Shown: piece after piece, positions 16,751 to 24,930 of the stretch
Layout of the letters: each line of letters begins with the position of its first letter
Numbering within the stretch: position 1 is the first letter of the stretch
DNA from: CAYVVT01 sp964454335
Lineage (GTDB): Bacteria > Fidelibacterota > UBA8477 > JABMPR01
Direction of reading: 5' to 3'
NCBI GenBank assembly: GCA_964454335.1
Contig: CAYVVT010000002.1
Location: 62,001 to 126,000 of the forward strand
Length of the DNA stretch: 64,000 nucleotides
Notes under the pieces: generated by a model
What the model saw: the letters and a program-made list of their open reading frames with translations, nothing else
Database searches by the model: none
What the model was told of the DNA's origin: nothing
Program-made: the position numbers and the translations under genes

Positions 16751-18469
16751 ATGGAAAACCACCTGCTCGCCAATAAGCTCAAGGAAATAGCCCGGATCAT
16801 GGCTCTGCTGGGCGAGAACCAGTTCAAGGTCAGGGCATTCGAGAATGGTGCCAGGACCATTGACCAGATGGAAGAAAAGATCACCGCTATCGCAGAAAGA
16901 GGAAACCTTGAGCAGATCCGCGGCATCGGTAAAGGTTTAGCTGAAGTGATCCGCGAATTCCTGAAAAACGGCTCGTCATCGGCCCACGACGAGTTGAAGC
17001 AGCAGGTCCCGTCGGGAATCCTTGAGATCCTCACGCTTCCAGGTCTTGGAGTAAAAAAGGTCCAGCTGTTATGGCACGAACTTCAGATCACGACGGTGGG
17101 AGAGCTGGAGTATGCCTGCACTGAGAACAGGCTGTTGAAGCTGAAGGGTTTCGGCCCGAAACTGCAAACCAGTGTCCTCGAAGCCATCCAGTTCCGGAAG
17201 CGGCATGCCAATAAGATCCTCATCGATGCTGCCACAGCATTGACGGATACCTGGCTGCACCGCCTTTCGAAACTGCCCTCCGTTCAGCTTGGATCCGTAA
17301 CGGGTGAGGTCAGACGGGGGAATGAGACCATCGATGCCCTGGCGCTGTTGCTGGCGGTTGATGATAAACGGATCTTCGAACAGGAATTGGAAGGTTTGCT
17401 GAACGAAGGTGAAGTGATCTCAAATTCGGATCCGCTGCACATCGATTTCGGATTCAACCTTGATCTCACCCTCCATCTGTGCAAAGCGGACGAGTTCTCT
17501 GAAGCCCTGCACTTCCATACGGGCAGTGCTGAGCATCTGAAGGCACTCGATGACAGGGCTGTAACCAGAGGTTATAAATATAGTCACGGCCAGCTGCTGC
17601 AATCCGGGAAACCGCTACCCACTGGATCTGAGGAGAGTGTATACACTCATCTTGATCTCGCCTTCCATCCTCCTGAGATCAGAGAGGGTGATCTTCTCCA
17701 CGAAGAGATCCCGGACCTGATCAGTGCAGATATGATCCAGGGATTCTTCCATGCCCACAGCACCTGGAGCGACGGAATGCACAGTCTCCGGGAGATGCTG
17801 GTGGCAGCGTATGAGGCAGGCTATCACTACATGGGCATCTCCGAGCACTCGCCAGCCGCCTTTTATGCTGGTGGCCTCTCCGCCGAGCGGGTGGTTGAAC
17901 AGTGGCAGGAGATCGATGAGCTGAATGGAGAGTGGAAGGACTTTACCATCTTCAAAGGGATTGAATCCGATATTCTCCCTGATGGCAGCCTGGATTATCC
18001 AGAAGAGATCCTGCAACAATTTGATTTTGTCATCGCCTCCATCCATAATCAGTTCAACCTGGATGGGGTCAAGCAGACAGATCGGGTGATCCGGGCATTA
18101 CAGAGCCCATACTCCACCATGCTGGGACATCCCACCGGGAGGCTTCTGTTGTCCAGGGACGGCTATCAGCTGGATATGAAGGCGGTGATCGAAGCTGCCG
18201 CCGAAACAGGTACACTCATCGAGATTAATTGCACTGCACAGAGAATGGACCTGGACTGGCGTTGGTTGGCCAGAGCCAGGGAAGCGGGCGTGATGGTTTC
18301 CATCAATCCTGATGCGCATCATATAAACATGATCGGTACGATCCCCCTGGGTGTGAAACTAGCGCGGAAGGGGATGCTCAGTTCAGACGATGTGCTCAAC
18401 ACACGCAGTGCTGACGAGATCTCCAAGTGGTTTACGGATCGTAAAGCAGGGATACACCCGAACCCATGA
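16751..18469 (+). CDS. polX: PolX-like protein with a degenerate polymerase site and intact PHP domain
   Basis: A 572-residue protein with PolX architecture: N-terminal helical and helix-hairpin-helix region (1-160), family X palm (about 165-310) and a C-terminal PHP phosphoesterase domain (330-570). In the palm the segment matching the usual 'DLDFIIATD' reads NETIDALALLLAVDD, so the paired catalytic aspartates are A196 and A198; the third (D238, NLDLT) remains, and the GS-RR loop carries an insertion (GSVTGEVRR). PHP metal ligands look complete: H334, H336, D341, H366, E405, H432, H460, D521, H523. I infer lost nucleotidyl transfer with retained nuclease or phosphatase activity. The stop overlaps the nth start. 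Confidence 0.85.
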   Translation: MENHLLANKLKEIARIMALLGENQFKVRAFENGARTIDQMEEKITAIAERGNLEQIRGIGKGLAEVIREFLKNGSSSAHDELKQQVPSGILEILTLPGLGVKKVQLLWHELQITTVGELEYACTENRLLKLKGFGPKLQTSVLEAIQFRKRHANKILIDAATALTDTWLHRLSKLPSVQLGSVTGEVRRGNETIDALALLLAVDDKRIFEQELEGLLNEGEVISNSDPLHIDFGFNLDLTLHLCKADEFSEALHFHTGSAEHLKALDDRAVTRGYKYSHGQLLQSGKPLPTGSEESVYTHLDLAFHPPEIREGDLLHEEIPDLISADMIQGFFHAHSTWSDGMHSLREMLVAAYEAGYHYMGISEHSPAAFYAGGLSAERVVEQWQEIDELNGEWKDFTIFKGIESDILPDGSLDYPEEILQQFDFVIASIHNQFNLDGVKQTDRVIRALQSPYSTMLGHPTGRLLLSRDGYQLDMKAVIEAAAETGTLIEINCTAQRMDLDWRWLARAREAGVMVSINPDAHHINMIGTIPLGVKLARKGMLSSDDVLNTRSADEISKWFTDRKAGIHPNP

Positions 18470-19146
18470 CCGCCGTAATGGAATCCCTGCCCCGGAAACG
18501 AGAGAGGGCCGCTGAGATCGTTCAGCGCTTGTATGACGCCTATCCGAAGTCAGAGTGCTCCCTCGTCCACGCTGATCCTTTCCAGCTGCTGGTGGCAACC
18601 ATGCTCTCGGCACAATGTACGGATGAGCGTGTGAACATGGTCACCCCAGAACTTTTTTCCAGATATCCCGATGTCAAGAGTATGGCCGAAGCCTCGGTGG
18701 AGGACATTGCGGATATCATCAGGTCCACCGGTTTCTTCAATACCAAGTCACGTAATATCCAGGCCTGTGCCCGCACACTGCTCATCGAGCACGGGGGAAA
18801 GGTACCACGGGATCTCGAGGTGCTGGTCAAATTGCCTGGTGTCGGTCGCAAGACGGCCAATGTGGTCCTGGGCACCGGCTTTGGCGTTCCCGGTATCGTT
18901 GTGGACACCCACGTTATCCGCATTACCAATCTTCTTGAATTGACCCGGCAGTCCGATGCAGTTAAGATTGAACATGAACTTGAAAAGGTGCTTGCTGAAG
19001 AGCACTGGATCATGTTCACGCATATGATCATCGATCATGGTCGGGCCGTCTGCATCGCACGCAGACCCCAGTGTCACACATGCGTGCTTGCCGCACTCTG
19101 CCCGTCTGTATTGCCCGATGAACAAATCAGGAAAAAAGGGGGATAA
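18466..19146 (+). CDS. nth: Endonuclease III
   Basis: A 226-residue base-excision DNA glycosylase / AP lyase for oxidised pyrimidines. The helix-hairpin-helix LPGVGRKTANVV carries the catalytic lysine K129, and D147 follows in VVDTHV. Four cysteines (C196, C203, C206, C212) have the C-x6-C-x2-C-x5-C spacing of the 4Fe-4S cluster. The ATG overlaps the stop of the PolX-like gene (ATGA), so both are translated from one transcript, which fits a joint DNA-repair role. Confidence 0.97.
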   Translation: MTAVMESLPRKRERAAEIVQRLYDAYPKSECSLVHADPFQLLVATMLSAQCTDERVNMVTPELFSRYPDVKSMAEASVEDIADIIRSTGFFNTKSRNIQACARTLLIEHGGKVPRDLEVLVKLPGVGRKTANVVLGTGFGVPGIVVDTHVIRITNLLELTRQSDAVKIEHELEKVLAEEHWIMFTHMIIDHGRAVCIARRPQCHTCVLAALCPSVLPDEQIRKKGG

Positions 19147-19149
19147 GCC

Positions 19150-19425
19150 ATGGATGGCGCCATAAGGTTGTCGGTCAGCGGAGTTGTCCAGGGAGTCGGT
19201 TTCCGCTACTTTGTGAAACGTAGTGCTGATGCCTTGGGTCTCGTTGGCTGGGTGCAGAACGAATCTGACGGTACCGTAAGCTGTGAGGCGGAGGGAGATG
19301 AAGGGATGCTGCAGGAATTCGTTACGCTGGTGCGTATTGGTAACAGTCCCTCCACCGTCAGCGGCGTGAAGGAACAGAACCTGGAATGGAGTGGGCAATA
19401 TACAAGTTTTGAGATACGCTTCTAA
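19150..19425 (+). CDS. acyP: Acylphosphatase
   Basis: A 91-residue enzyme of standard length that hydrolyses the carboxyl-phosphate bond of acyl phosphates. The signature SGVVQGVGFRYFV supplies the catalytic Arg, and GWVQNESDGTVSCEAEG supplies the Asn and the second motif. Cytoplasmic. It starts 3 bases after nth ends and lies in the same run of plus-strand genes. Confidence 0.95.
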   Translation: MDGAIRLSVSGVVQGVGFRYFVKRSADALGLVGWVQNESDGTVSCEAEGDEGMLQEFVTLVRIGNSPSTVSGVKEQNLEWSGQYTSFEIRF

Positions 19426-19448
19426 TATGTAGCTGAGGAGACAGTCGC

Positions 19449-19793
19449 ATGCAGCCAGTTTTTTATGATAAGAATACCTGTGGGACCTGCAAGAAAGCGA
19501 AGGCCTACCTGACAGAACAGCAGGTGACCTTCGAAGTGGTGGATATTATCAATTCACCTCCCACACGTGAAATGCTTGAGAAATTCATAGATGAGGATAA
19601 CGTTAAGCCTTATCTGAATTCTCGGTCGGCCATATACCGCGAGAACAAGTTAGGCGTGAATTTGCCGGGGAAAGCGGAGGCCATCGAGATGATGCTGGAG
19701 GATCCCAACCTGATCAAGCGTCCCTTCATTATCAAAGGGGACGTTGCTTCATTCGGGTTCCAGCAAACGGAATTCGAGGAGAAATGGTTATAA
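19449..19793 (+). CDS. ArsC/Spx-family thioredoxin-fold protein
   Basis: A 114-residue protein with an N-terminal CGTC site (C11 and C14, in KNTCGTCKKA) and the KRPFIIKGD segment near residue 90, which is the ArsC/Spx 'RP' motif. Members are either arsenate reductases or RNA-polymerase-binding regulators (Spx). No arsenic resistance genes are nearby, so I do not assign a reaction. A GAGGAG-like ribosome binding site precedes ATG. Its end overlaps the longest reading of the following lipoprotein gene. Confidence 0.8.
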   Translation: MQPVFYDKNTCGTCKKAKAYLTEQQVTFEVVDIINSPPTREMLEKFIDEDNVKPYLNSRSAIYRENKLGVNLPGKAEAIEMMLEDPNLIKRPFIIKGDVASFGFQQTEFEEKWL

Positions 19794-19810
19794 AGAAGGA
19801 GAAAAGTTCC

Positions 19811-20257
19811 ATGCGTATGACACTTACCCTTGCATTGGTCATTGTCAGTGTGTTCTTCCTGTCTTGTGCAGGACTGATGCCGGGCAAAGAAGGTGCTGAA
19901 TGCACTAAATCTGAGGAAATGAAAAAGGAATGCAAAGAAGGCGAACATGTCTGTGGACCGGATTGCACCTGTGATCATGGCGAGAAACACGCGAAGGCCG
20001 AGCATGTCTGCGGTCCCGAGTGCAAATGTCCCCATGCTGGTGAAGAAGGTCACGTCTGTGACGAGAACTGCACCATCAAACATCACAACCCGCCCCATGG
20101 TGAAGAAGGTCACGTCTGTGACGAGAACTGCATGCCTGGCGAGGAACATGGTGAAGATGCCGGTGAGGAGCACGGTGAAGAAGCCGCTGAAGAACCAGGC
20201 GAAGAACCCAGTGAAGAGACCGGTGAAGAACCTAGTAGCGAAGAGGGCGATCAGTAA
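19811..20257 (+). CDS. Cys/His-repeat lipoprotein with acidic tail
   Basis: A 148-residue protein with a lipoprotein signal (hydrophobic stretch ending in FFLSC). The body has four HVC repeats: HVCGPDCTC, HVCGPECKC and two HVCDENC copies, with further His residues between, then a Glu/Gly-rich acidic tail of about 45 residues. The Cys/His density suggests metal binding at the cell envelope, but I recognise no named family. I chose ATG 19811 over an in-frame start nine codons earlier because AAGGAGAAAAG lies just before it and the lipoprotein signal begins there. Confidence 0.65.
   Translation: MRMTLTLALVIVSVFFLSCAGLMPGKEGAECTKSEEMKKECKEGEHVCGPDCTCDHGEKHAKAEHVCGPECKCPHAGEEGHVCDENCTIKHHNPPHGEEGHVCDENCMPGEEHGEDAGEEHGEEAAEEPGEEPSEETGEEPSSEEGDQ
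20041..20132. repeat. 60-base tandem duplication inside the Cys-rich lipoprotein gene
   Basis: The 32 bases at 20041-20072 recur exactly at 20101-20132, a period of 60 bases (20 codons). They encode the two EEGHVCDENC units. Exact identity at the DNA level, including third codon positions, points to a recent internal duplication. Confidence 0.85.
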
Positions 20258-20272
20258 AGAATAATCGTACAG

Positions 20273-20325
20273 ATGCCCGTGTTATGATGATCTGGTCACA
20301 ATATGAGACCATCTGACACGGGCAT
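20273..20325. repeat. Inverted repeat after the Cys-rich lipoprotein gene
   Basis: ATGCCCGTGT (20273-20282) pairs perfectly with ACACGGGCAT (20316-20325), and an inner GGTC / GACC pair extends the stem with a bulge. No T-run follows, so it may be a weak terminator, a transcript-end hairpin or an operator. Confidence 0.4.
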
Positions 20326-20392
20326 AACCACCGTTGCCGCCATCCACATTGGAGTCGGCCAAAGATCACAGGACCCTAGGAAGAGAGAATGA

Positions 20393-20623
20393 ATGGAAAA
20401 AATAATAGGTGAGCTGGAACGCAGCGAAACAGAGAAGATCATCATCCAGGTAAAGGAGTACCGGGGTCGACACTATGTGGATTTCCGTATCCATTTCCTG
20501 GCCGATGAGGATGAATGGCGTCCCACCCAGAAGGGCATCACTGTAGCGCCCCGACTCTGGCAGGAATTCACTGAATTCGTCGAGGAAGCCGGAACCTTTC
20601 TTAAAGCGGAAGGACTGCTCTAG
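20393..20623 (+). CDS. PC4/YdbC-like single-stranded-DNA-binding protein
   Basis: A 76-residue protein resembling the transcriptional coactivator p15 (PC4) fold: IIIQVKEYRGRHYVDFRIHF gives the beta strands, then KGITVAPRLWQEFTEFVEEA is the typical final strand and helix. Bacterial members such as YdbC bind single-stranded DNA and may affect transcription or repair. No signal peptide or other domain. It stands apart from its neighbours, with the fetB stop overlapping its own 3' end on the other strand. Confidence 0.75.
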   Translation: MEKIIGELERSETEKIIIQVKEYRGRHYVDFRIHFLADEDEWRPTQKGITVAPRLWQEFTEFVEEAGTFLKAEGLL

Positions 20624-21435
20624 CCCTTTCCTTCAGAGTTGTTCCCCCGGAGCAACTCCCGGCGTAGCTGCATGCGCTGGGTAAAATACTGCCGATAGAG
20701 AAAACCCAGGGTCAGGATATTGGCCATGGCTGCGGTCGTGATCCACATGTACATGATCATGATCTGGTAGCGAACCGCTATTATTGGTTCCACACCGGCG
20801 AGGATCTGACCGGTCATGACGCCTGGCAACTGGACCAGGCCGACCGTCATCATCCCATTGATGTTGGGTATCAGTGCGGCCTGAATGGACTCCCGCAGGG
20901 TGTCATGAACCGCCTGCCGTGGTGTTGCACCCAGAGCCAGCTGTGTCTCGATCTCGGCCTCGCGGTGTTTCATCTCGGCCACAAATCGGTTGGCCGTAAG
21001 CGAGACAGAATTCATGCCGTTGCCGAGGATCATGCCTGCAATGGGGATCATCGCATAGGGATAGTACCATGGTTCTACGTCCAGAATGAACTGGAGAATG
21101 GTTCCCAGAACGAAGGTCACGGTGATGAGTAGAGATATGACAACAGTGAGGAAGAATTTTGGAATGAAAACCTTTTGTCGTCGCCTGGCCTCGAAGCTGG
21201 CCACCAATAGCATGAGCAGGATCAAACCCAGCATGAAGGCCCAGTGCTGCTGCTGAAAGATATAAGTGAGCAGATACCCCATGAGTGTGAGTTGTACAAA
21301 AGTCCGCAGGGTACCGATGAGCAGGGTTTTCTCAAGACCCAGACGCCACCAACGCACCAGGATGATGGTGAAGGCGATGAATACCAGTGAGACCAGCACA
21401 TCACTCCATCCCAGGATCTGGAGTTCCGCTCTCAT
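20620..21435 (-). CDS. fetB: ABC transporter permease, FetB/YbbM type
   Basis: A 271-residue membrane protein of the UPF0014 family with about six to seven hydrophobic helices. The conserved cytoplasmic segment IGTLRTFVQLTLMGY near the N-terminus, the ILGNGMNSVSL motif and the LALGATPRQA coupling-helix region are typical. In E. coli FetAB exports iron under oxidative stress; that function here is inferred from family. The start overlaps the stop of the ATPase gene (ATGA), so the two form one transporter. Confidence 0.88.
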   Translation of the reverse strand: MRAELQILGWSDVLVSLVFIAFTIILVRWWRLGLEKTLLIGTLRTFVQLTLMGYLLTYIFQQQHWAFMLGLILLMLLVASFEARRRQKVFIPKFFLTVVISLLITVTFVLGTILQFILDVEPWYYPYAMIPIAGMILGNGMNSVSLTANRFVAEMKHREAEIETQLALGATPRQAVHDTLRESIQAALIPNINGMMTVGLVQLPGVMTGQILAGVEPIIAVRYQIMIMYMWITTAAMANILTLGFLYRQYFTQRMQLRRELLRGNNSEGKG

Positions 21436-22169
21436 TGTCCATCATCTTCCATATGGTAATACTGATGTAGATCGAGTTGATCGTTCTCCATGAAATCAGT
21501 CACCGGACCACGAGCTTTCAAACGGCCACTGGACAGGATGATAAGATCGTCTATCTGTTCTTGGATCACATCCAGCTGGTGGGTTACGATAATGACACTG
21601 AGGTCCAGATCCTTCTGCAGTCGGCTGATAAGCTGAAGGATGTCGGCAGTGCGACGTGGATCCAGATGAGCGGTGGGCTCGTCCAGCAGCAGGACCTCCG
21701 GATCATTGAGCAGGGTTCGCGCCAGGGCCAGACGTTGCTTCTCCCCACCAGAGAGGTCCCGGGCAGAATCGTCCAGACGTGTCGGATCAAGTCCCACCTG
21801 GCTCAATGCCGCGGACTGATGTTTAGGATCCAGGTTGGCAATGGTCTTGTTCCATTTCCCGGCCAGTAGAAGGTTGGTGCGGATGCTGCCATCAAAAATC
21901 GCTGGTGTCTGGAAAAGCAGCCCCACCTTCTGCCGCAGGTGCAGGAGATCAATTGATCCGATGTGGTTGCCCTGAAAGAGGATCTCACCGCTGGTGGGTG
22001 AGGTCAAGCCATTGAACATTCGCAAAAGGCTGGATTTACCTGCTCCGGATGGGCCCAGCAGAACGATCATCCGTTTTGACTGGATCTCCAGATCCAGGTC
22101 ACTGAGGATTGTTTTCCCACCGGCCTGATATGAGACCGATCGCAATTGAAAGAGTGGCGTATCAGCCAT
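21432..22169 (-). CDS. fetA: ABC transporter ATPase, FetA/YbbL type
   Basis: A single ABC ATPase domain of 245 residues. Walker A GPSGAGKSS, signature LSGGEKQRL, Walker B VLLLDEPTAHLDP and the switch His in VIIVTHQ are all intact. It pairs with the overlapping permease gene. I prefer ATG 22169 over a TTG six codons upstream because the ABC fold starts right after it. Likely energises metal export with FetB; substrate is inferred from the paired permease family. Confidence 0.88.
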   Translation of the reverse strand: MADTPLFQLRSVSYQAGGKTILSDLDLEIQSKRMIVLLGPSGAGKSSLLRMFNGLTSPTSGEILFQGNHIGSIDLLHLRQKVGLLFQTPAIFDGSIRTNLLLAGKWNKTIANLDPKHQSAALSQVGLDPTRLDDSARDLSGGEKQRLALARTLLNDPEVLLLDEPTAHLDPRRTADILQLISRLQKDLDLSVIIVTHQLDVIQEQIDDLIILSSGRLKARGPVTDFMENDQLDLHQYYHMEDDGQ

Positions 22170-22329
22170 GATCCAAAATAGGCTCAACCGAGGAAGGAGT
22201 AAAGGGTCGAAGGAGGAATGCAGCGATGAAGAAATGGAGCTCAGGAATACGGCACTGGGAGAGCTCAGGCAGAGGTTGATATTTGGAGCACTGAAATGGG
22301 TGAAAGGATTGGAATCCGGATAAAGTCAT

Positions 22330-22359
22330 TTTGACAACAACCGCGTGAAATTACTTTTG
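22330..22359 (+). promoter_or_regulatory. Candidate Bacteroidetes-type promoter upstream of gcdH
   Basis: TTTG (22330-22333, inside TTTTGACA) and TACTTTTG (22352-22359) match the -33 TTTG and -7 TAnnTTTG elements of Bacteroidetes primary sigma factor with an 18-base spacer, slightly short of the usual 19-21. The start codon follows 22 bases later. TTGACA alone has no good -10 partner at sigma-70 spacing. Confidence 0.35.
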
Positions 22360-22380
22360 CCTGCCGAAAGGAAACATGAC

Positions 22381-23556
22381 ATGCCTCAAAAACTTTCTTC
22401 TCCGGATTTCTACGATATGGCCTCGTTGCTCACAGAGGAGGAGATCTCCATACAGAACATGGCCCATGATTGGGTGAAGGACCGTTTCCGGCCGCTCATC
22501 AGAGAGCATTATCAGCAGGGGACCTTTCCAGTGGAGCTGGCCCCGGAGATGGGAGAGATGGGCTTCCTGGGTGCAAATCTTGACGGGGACTACGGGACCG
22601 CCGGGATCAATAATGTGGCCTATGGATTGATGATGCAGGAGCTCGAGCGTGGTGATTCGGGTTTGCGCAGTTTTGCCTCGGTACAGGGTGGTCTGGTCAT
22701 GTGGCCCATCCAGGCCTTCGGCAGTGACAGCCAGAAAGAGACCTATCTGCCAAAGCTGGCTTCAGGTGAATGGATCGGCTGCTTCGGTCTCACGGAGCCT
22801 GATTTCGGTTCAAATCCTGCCGGAATGCTCACCAGGGTCCGTCGTGATGGAGATGATTTTATTCTGAATGGCACCAAGATGTGGATCACCAACTCACCGA
22901 TAGCGGATGTCGCCCTGGTCTGGGCCCGTGATGAGGAAGACATCATCGGTGGTTACCTGGTGGAACGTAATACACCAGGGTTTGAAACTCCGGAGATCAA
23001 GGGGAAATTATCCCTGAGAGCATCCAGCACCGGTGAGATCATCCTGAAGGATTGTCACATTCCTGCGAGCAACCGGCTACCTGGGACTGAGGGGCTTAGA
23101 AGCTCCCTGCAATGTCTCACCCAGGCACGTTACGGCATTAATTGGGGAGCCATAGGTGCTGCCATGGATTGCTATGAGGAAGCATTGGCCTATGCCGGAA
23201 CGCGGATCCAGTTTGATAAACCCATCGCCGCCTTTCAGCTTACCCAGCAGAAACTCGCAGAGATGTTGTCCGAGATCACCAAGGCGCAACTCCTGACGCT
23301 GCAGCTTGGACGCCTCAAAGATGCTGGTAAAATGAAGCATCCGCAGGTCAGCCTGGCCAAGATGAACAATGTTCGCATGGCCCTTGAGATCGCCCGATCA
23401 GCCCGAACAATCCTGGGGGCCAGTGGTATAACCGATGAATATGTCTCTCTCCGGCATGCCGCAAACCTAGAATCAGTGCTTACCTATGAAGGCACACATG
23501 AAATGCACACCCTCATCGTGGGTGAGACCATTACCGGGATCTCAGCCATCAGGTAG
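22381..23556 (+). CDS. gcdH: Glutaryl-CoA dehydrogenase-like acyl-CoA dehydrogenase
   Basis: A 391-residue flavoenzyme. It follows glutaryl-CoA dehydrogenases closely: LRSFASVQGGLVMWPI holds the Arg that binds the substrate carboxylate, GCFGLTEPDFGS and WITNSPIADVALVWAR surround the FAD, and the catalytic Glu lies in TYEGTHEMHTLI. It would decarboxylate and oxidise glutaryl-CoA (from Lys or Trp breakdown) to crotonyl-CoA, giving electrons to ETF (etfBA at 43.5 kb). The start is placed at ATG 22381, with AGGA eight bases before it, rather than twelve codons upstream. Confidence 0.9.
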   Translation: MPQKLSSPDFYDMASLLTEEEISIQNMAHDWVKDRFRPLIREHYQQGTFPVELAPEMGEMGFLGANLDGDYGTAGINNVAYGLMMQELERGDSGLRSFASVQGGLVMWPIQAFGSDSQKETYLPKLASGEWIGCFGLTEPDFGSNPAGMLTRVRRDGDDFILNGTKMWITNSPIADVALVWARDEEDIIGGYLVERNTPGFETPEIKGKLSLRASSTGEIILKDCHIPASNRLPGTEGLRSSLQCLTQARYGINWGAIGAAMDCYEEALAYAGTRIQFDKPIAAFQLTQQKLAEMLSEITKAQLLTLQLGRLKDAGKMKHPQVSLAKMNNVRMALEIARSARTILGASGITDEYVSLRHAANLESVLTYEGTHEMHTLIVGETITGISAIR

Positions 23557-23570
23557 AAAGAACAGGCAGA

Positions 23571-23756
23571 ATGAGTGAGCAAAAACCGCAGCGACCAACA
23601 GGCATGTATATCGGGCTGGGTATCGTCCTGGGCACGGCTCTGGGAGCTGCTTTTGATAACGTAGGGCTGGGTATCGCCCTGGGAATCGTCTTTGGAGCCG
23701 GGATCGAATATGGAAACCGGAAGAAGGACGAAAGCGATGATGGGGGTGAGGAGTGA
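23571..23756 (+). CDS. Small glycine-zipper membrane protein
   Basis: A 61-residue protein with a short polar N-terminus, two hydrophobic glycine-rich segments (GLGIVLGTALGAAF and GLGIALGIVFGAGI) separated by DNV, and a charged C-terminus. The GxxxG-type spacing suggests a helical hairpin in a membrane. I do not recognise a characterised family. It lies 14 bases after gcdH, and its TGA overlaps the GTG start of galE, so it is translated as part of this operon and is likely real. Confidence 0.65.
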   Translation: MSEQKPQRPTGMYIGLGIVLGTALGAAFDNVGLGIALGIVFGAGIEYGNRKKDESDDGGEE

Positions 23757-24772
23757 AAGCCAAGATCCTGGTCACCGGTGGAGCAGGCTATATCGGCAGC
23801 CATGCCTGTCTTGAACTCCAACAGGCAGGATATGATGTCGTGGTCCTGGACAATCTTTCCAATTCAAGCCCGGAGAGCCTGCGTCGTGTGCAGGAGTTGA
23901 GTGGAATACCGCTGGATTTCTATGAGACCGATATGCTGGATGAAGATGGTCTGCATGAGATCTTTGAAAATTATGGATTCCAGGCCGTGATCCACTTTGC
24001 CGGATTGAAGGCCGTTGGCGAATCAGTTGAACAGCCGTTGCGCTATTTCCACAACAATGTGACCGGCACCTTGAGGCTTTGCAAGGTGATGGCGGAGCAT
24101 GAGGTCAAGAACATCGTTTTCTCCTCGTCGGCAACCGTATATGGCGATACTGACCAGGTGCCCATGACGGAGGACCTGCCTACCGGCGCGGCCAATCCCT
24201 ACGGCCGGACAAAGTTGATGATCGAAGAGATCCTGACTGATCTCCACCATGCTGACCCGGAGTGGAATATTGCACTGCTCAGATACTTCAATCCCGTGGG
24301 AGCGCACGAGAGCGGCAGGATCGGTGAGGATCCCAACGGCATCCCCAACAATCTGATGCCCTACATCTCGCAGGTCGCCGTGGGGAAGCTGGCAAAGCTG
24401 CAGGTGTTCGGAAACGACTATCCGACTGAGGATGGTTCAGGGGTAAGGGACTATATCCATGTTGTGGATCTGGCGGTAGGTCACATCTGTGCGCTTGAAA
24501 AATTGCAGACCTCACCGGGCCTGGTGACCTACAATCTGGGAACTGGCAGAGGTTACAGCGTTATCGAAATGATTCAGGCATTCCAGGCCGCCAGCGGACG
24601 CACGATCCCCTATGAGATCGTGGCACGCCGGGATGGTGATGTCGCCGCTTCCTATGCCGATCCGGCCCTGGCGGCTCGTGAACTGGGCTGGCGGGCCAAA
24701 CGTGATCTGACAGCCATGTGCCGGGACAGCTGGCGCTGGCAATCGCAGAATCCATCGGGCTACAAATCGTAA
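23753..24772 (+). CDS. galE: UDP-glucose 4-epimerase
   Basis: A 339-residue short-chain dehydrogenase-like enzyme that interconverts UDP-glucose and UDP-galactose. The N-terminal TGGAGYIGSH binds NAD; SSSATVYGD supplies the Ser and NPYGRTK the Tyr-x-x-x-Lys pair; RYFNPVGAHESGRIGEDP is the GalE-type substrate loop. The GTG start overlaps the stop of the small glycine-zipper gene (GTGA). A repeat element, not a clear terminator, follows the gene. Confidence 0.94.
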   Translation: MKAKILVTGGAGYIGSHACLELQQAGYDVVVLDNLSNSSPESLRRVQELSGIPLDFYETDMLDEDGLHEIFENYGFQAVIHFAGLKAVGESVEQPLRYFHNNVTGTLRLCKVMAEHEVKNIVFSSSATVYGDTDQVPMTEDLPTGAANPYGRTKLMIEEILTDLHHADPEWNIALLRYFNPVGAHESGRIGEDPNGIPNNLMPYISQVAVGKLAKLQVFGNDYPTEDGSGVRDYIHVVDLAVGHICALEKLQTSPGLVTYNLGTGRGYSVIEMIQAFQAASGRTIPYEIVARRDGDVAASYADPALAARELGWRAKRDLTAMCRDSWRWQSQNPSGYKS

Positions 24773-24792
24773 TAGGAATACAATTATACGAA

Positions 24793-24910
24793 TGTCATTG
24801 CGAGGACTGTCCTGTGGACAGTCCGTGGCCATCCAGTCAACATGCTTGGTTGATCAATAACTGGATTGCCACGTCGACTCACGCACAGCGTTCGTCTCCT
24901 CGCAAGGACA
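24793..24910. repeat. Palindromic REP/MITE-like element of the GTCATTGCGAGGA type
   Basis: The 118-base element has 14-base inverted ends (24793-24806, starting TGTCATTG; 24897-24910, ending AAGGACA) with one mismatch. An inner inverted pair (CGTGGCCATCCAG, 24824-24836; CTGGATTGCCACG, 24861-24873) also has one mismatch, and a perfect 9-bp hairpin (24804-24824) sits in the left arm. The whole could fold as one long stem. Similar GTCATTGCGAGGA repeats are known from many bacterial genomes. It fills the galE-phhB gap. Confidence 0.7.
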
Positions 24911-24930
24911 TGCTGGACTGAACAGATAGA

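Noticed and set aside
22226..22279. A 17-codon micro-frame with AAGGAGG before its ATG, upstream of gcdH
   Set aside because: The encoded peptide shows no leader-like repeats or membrane segment, and the candidate gcdH promoter lies downstream of it; chance is the simpler reading.
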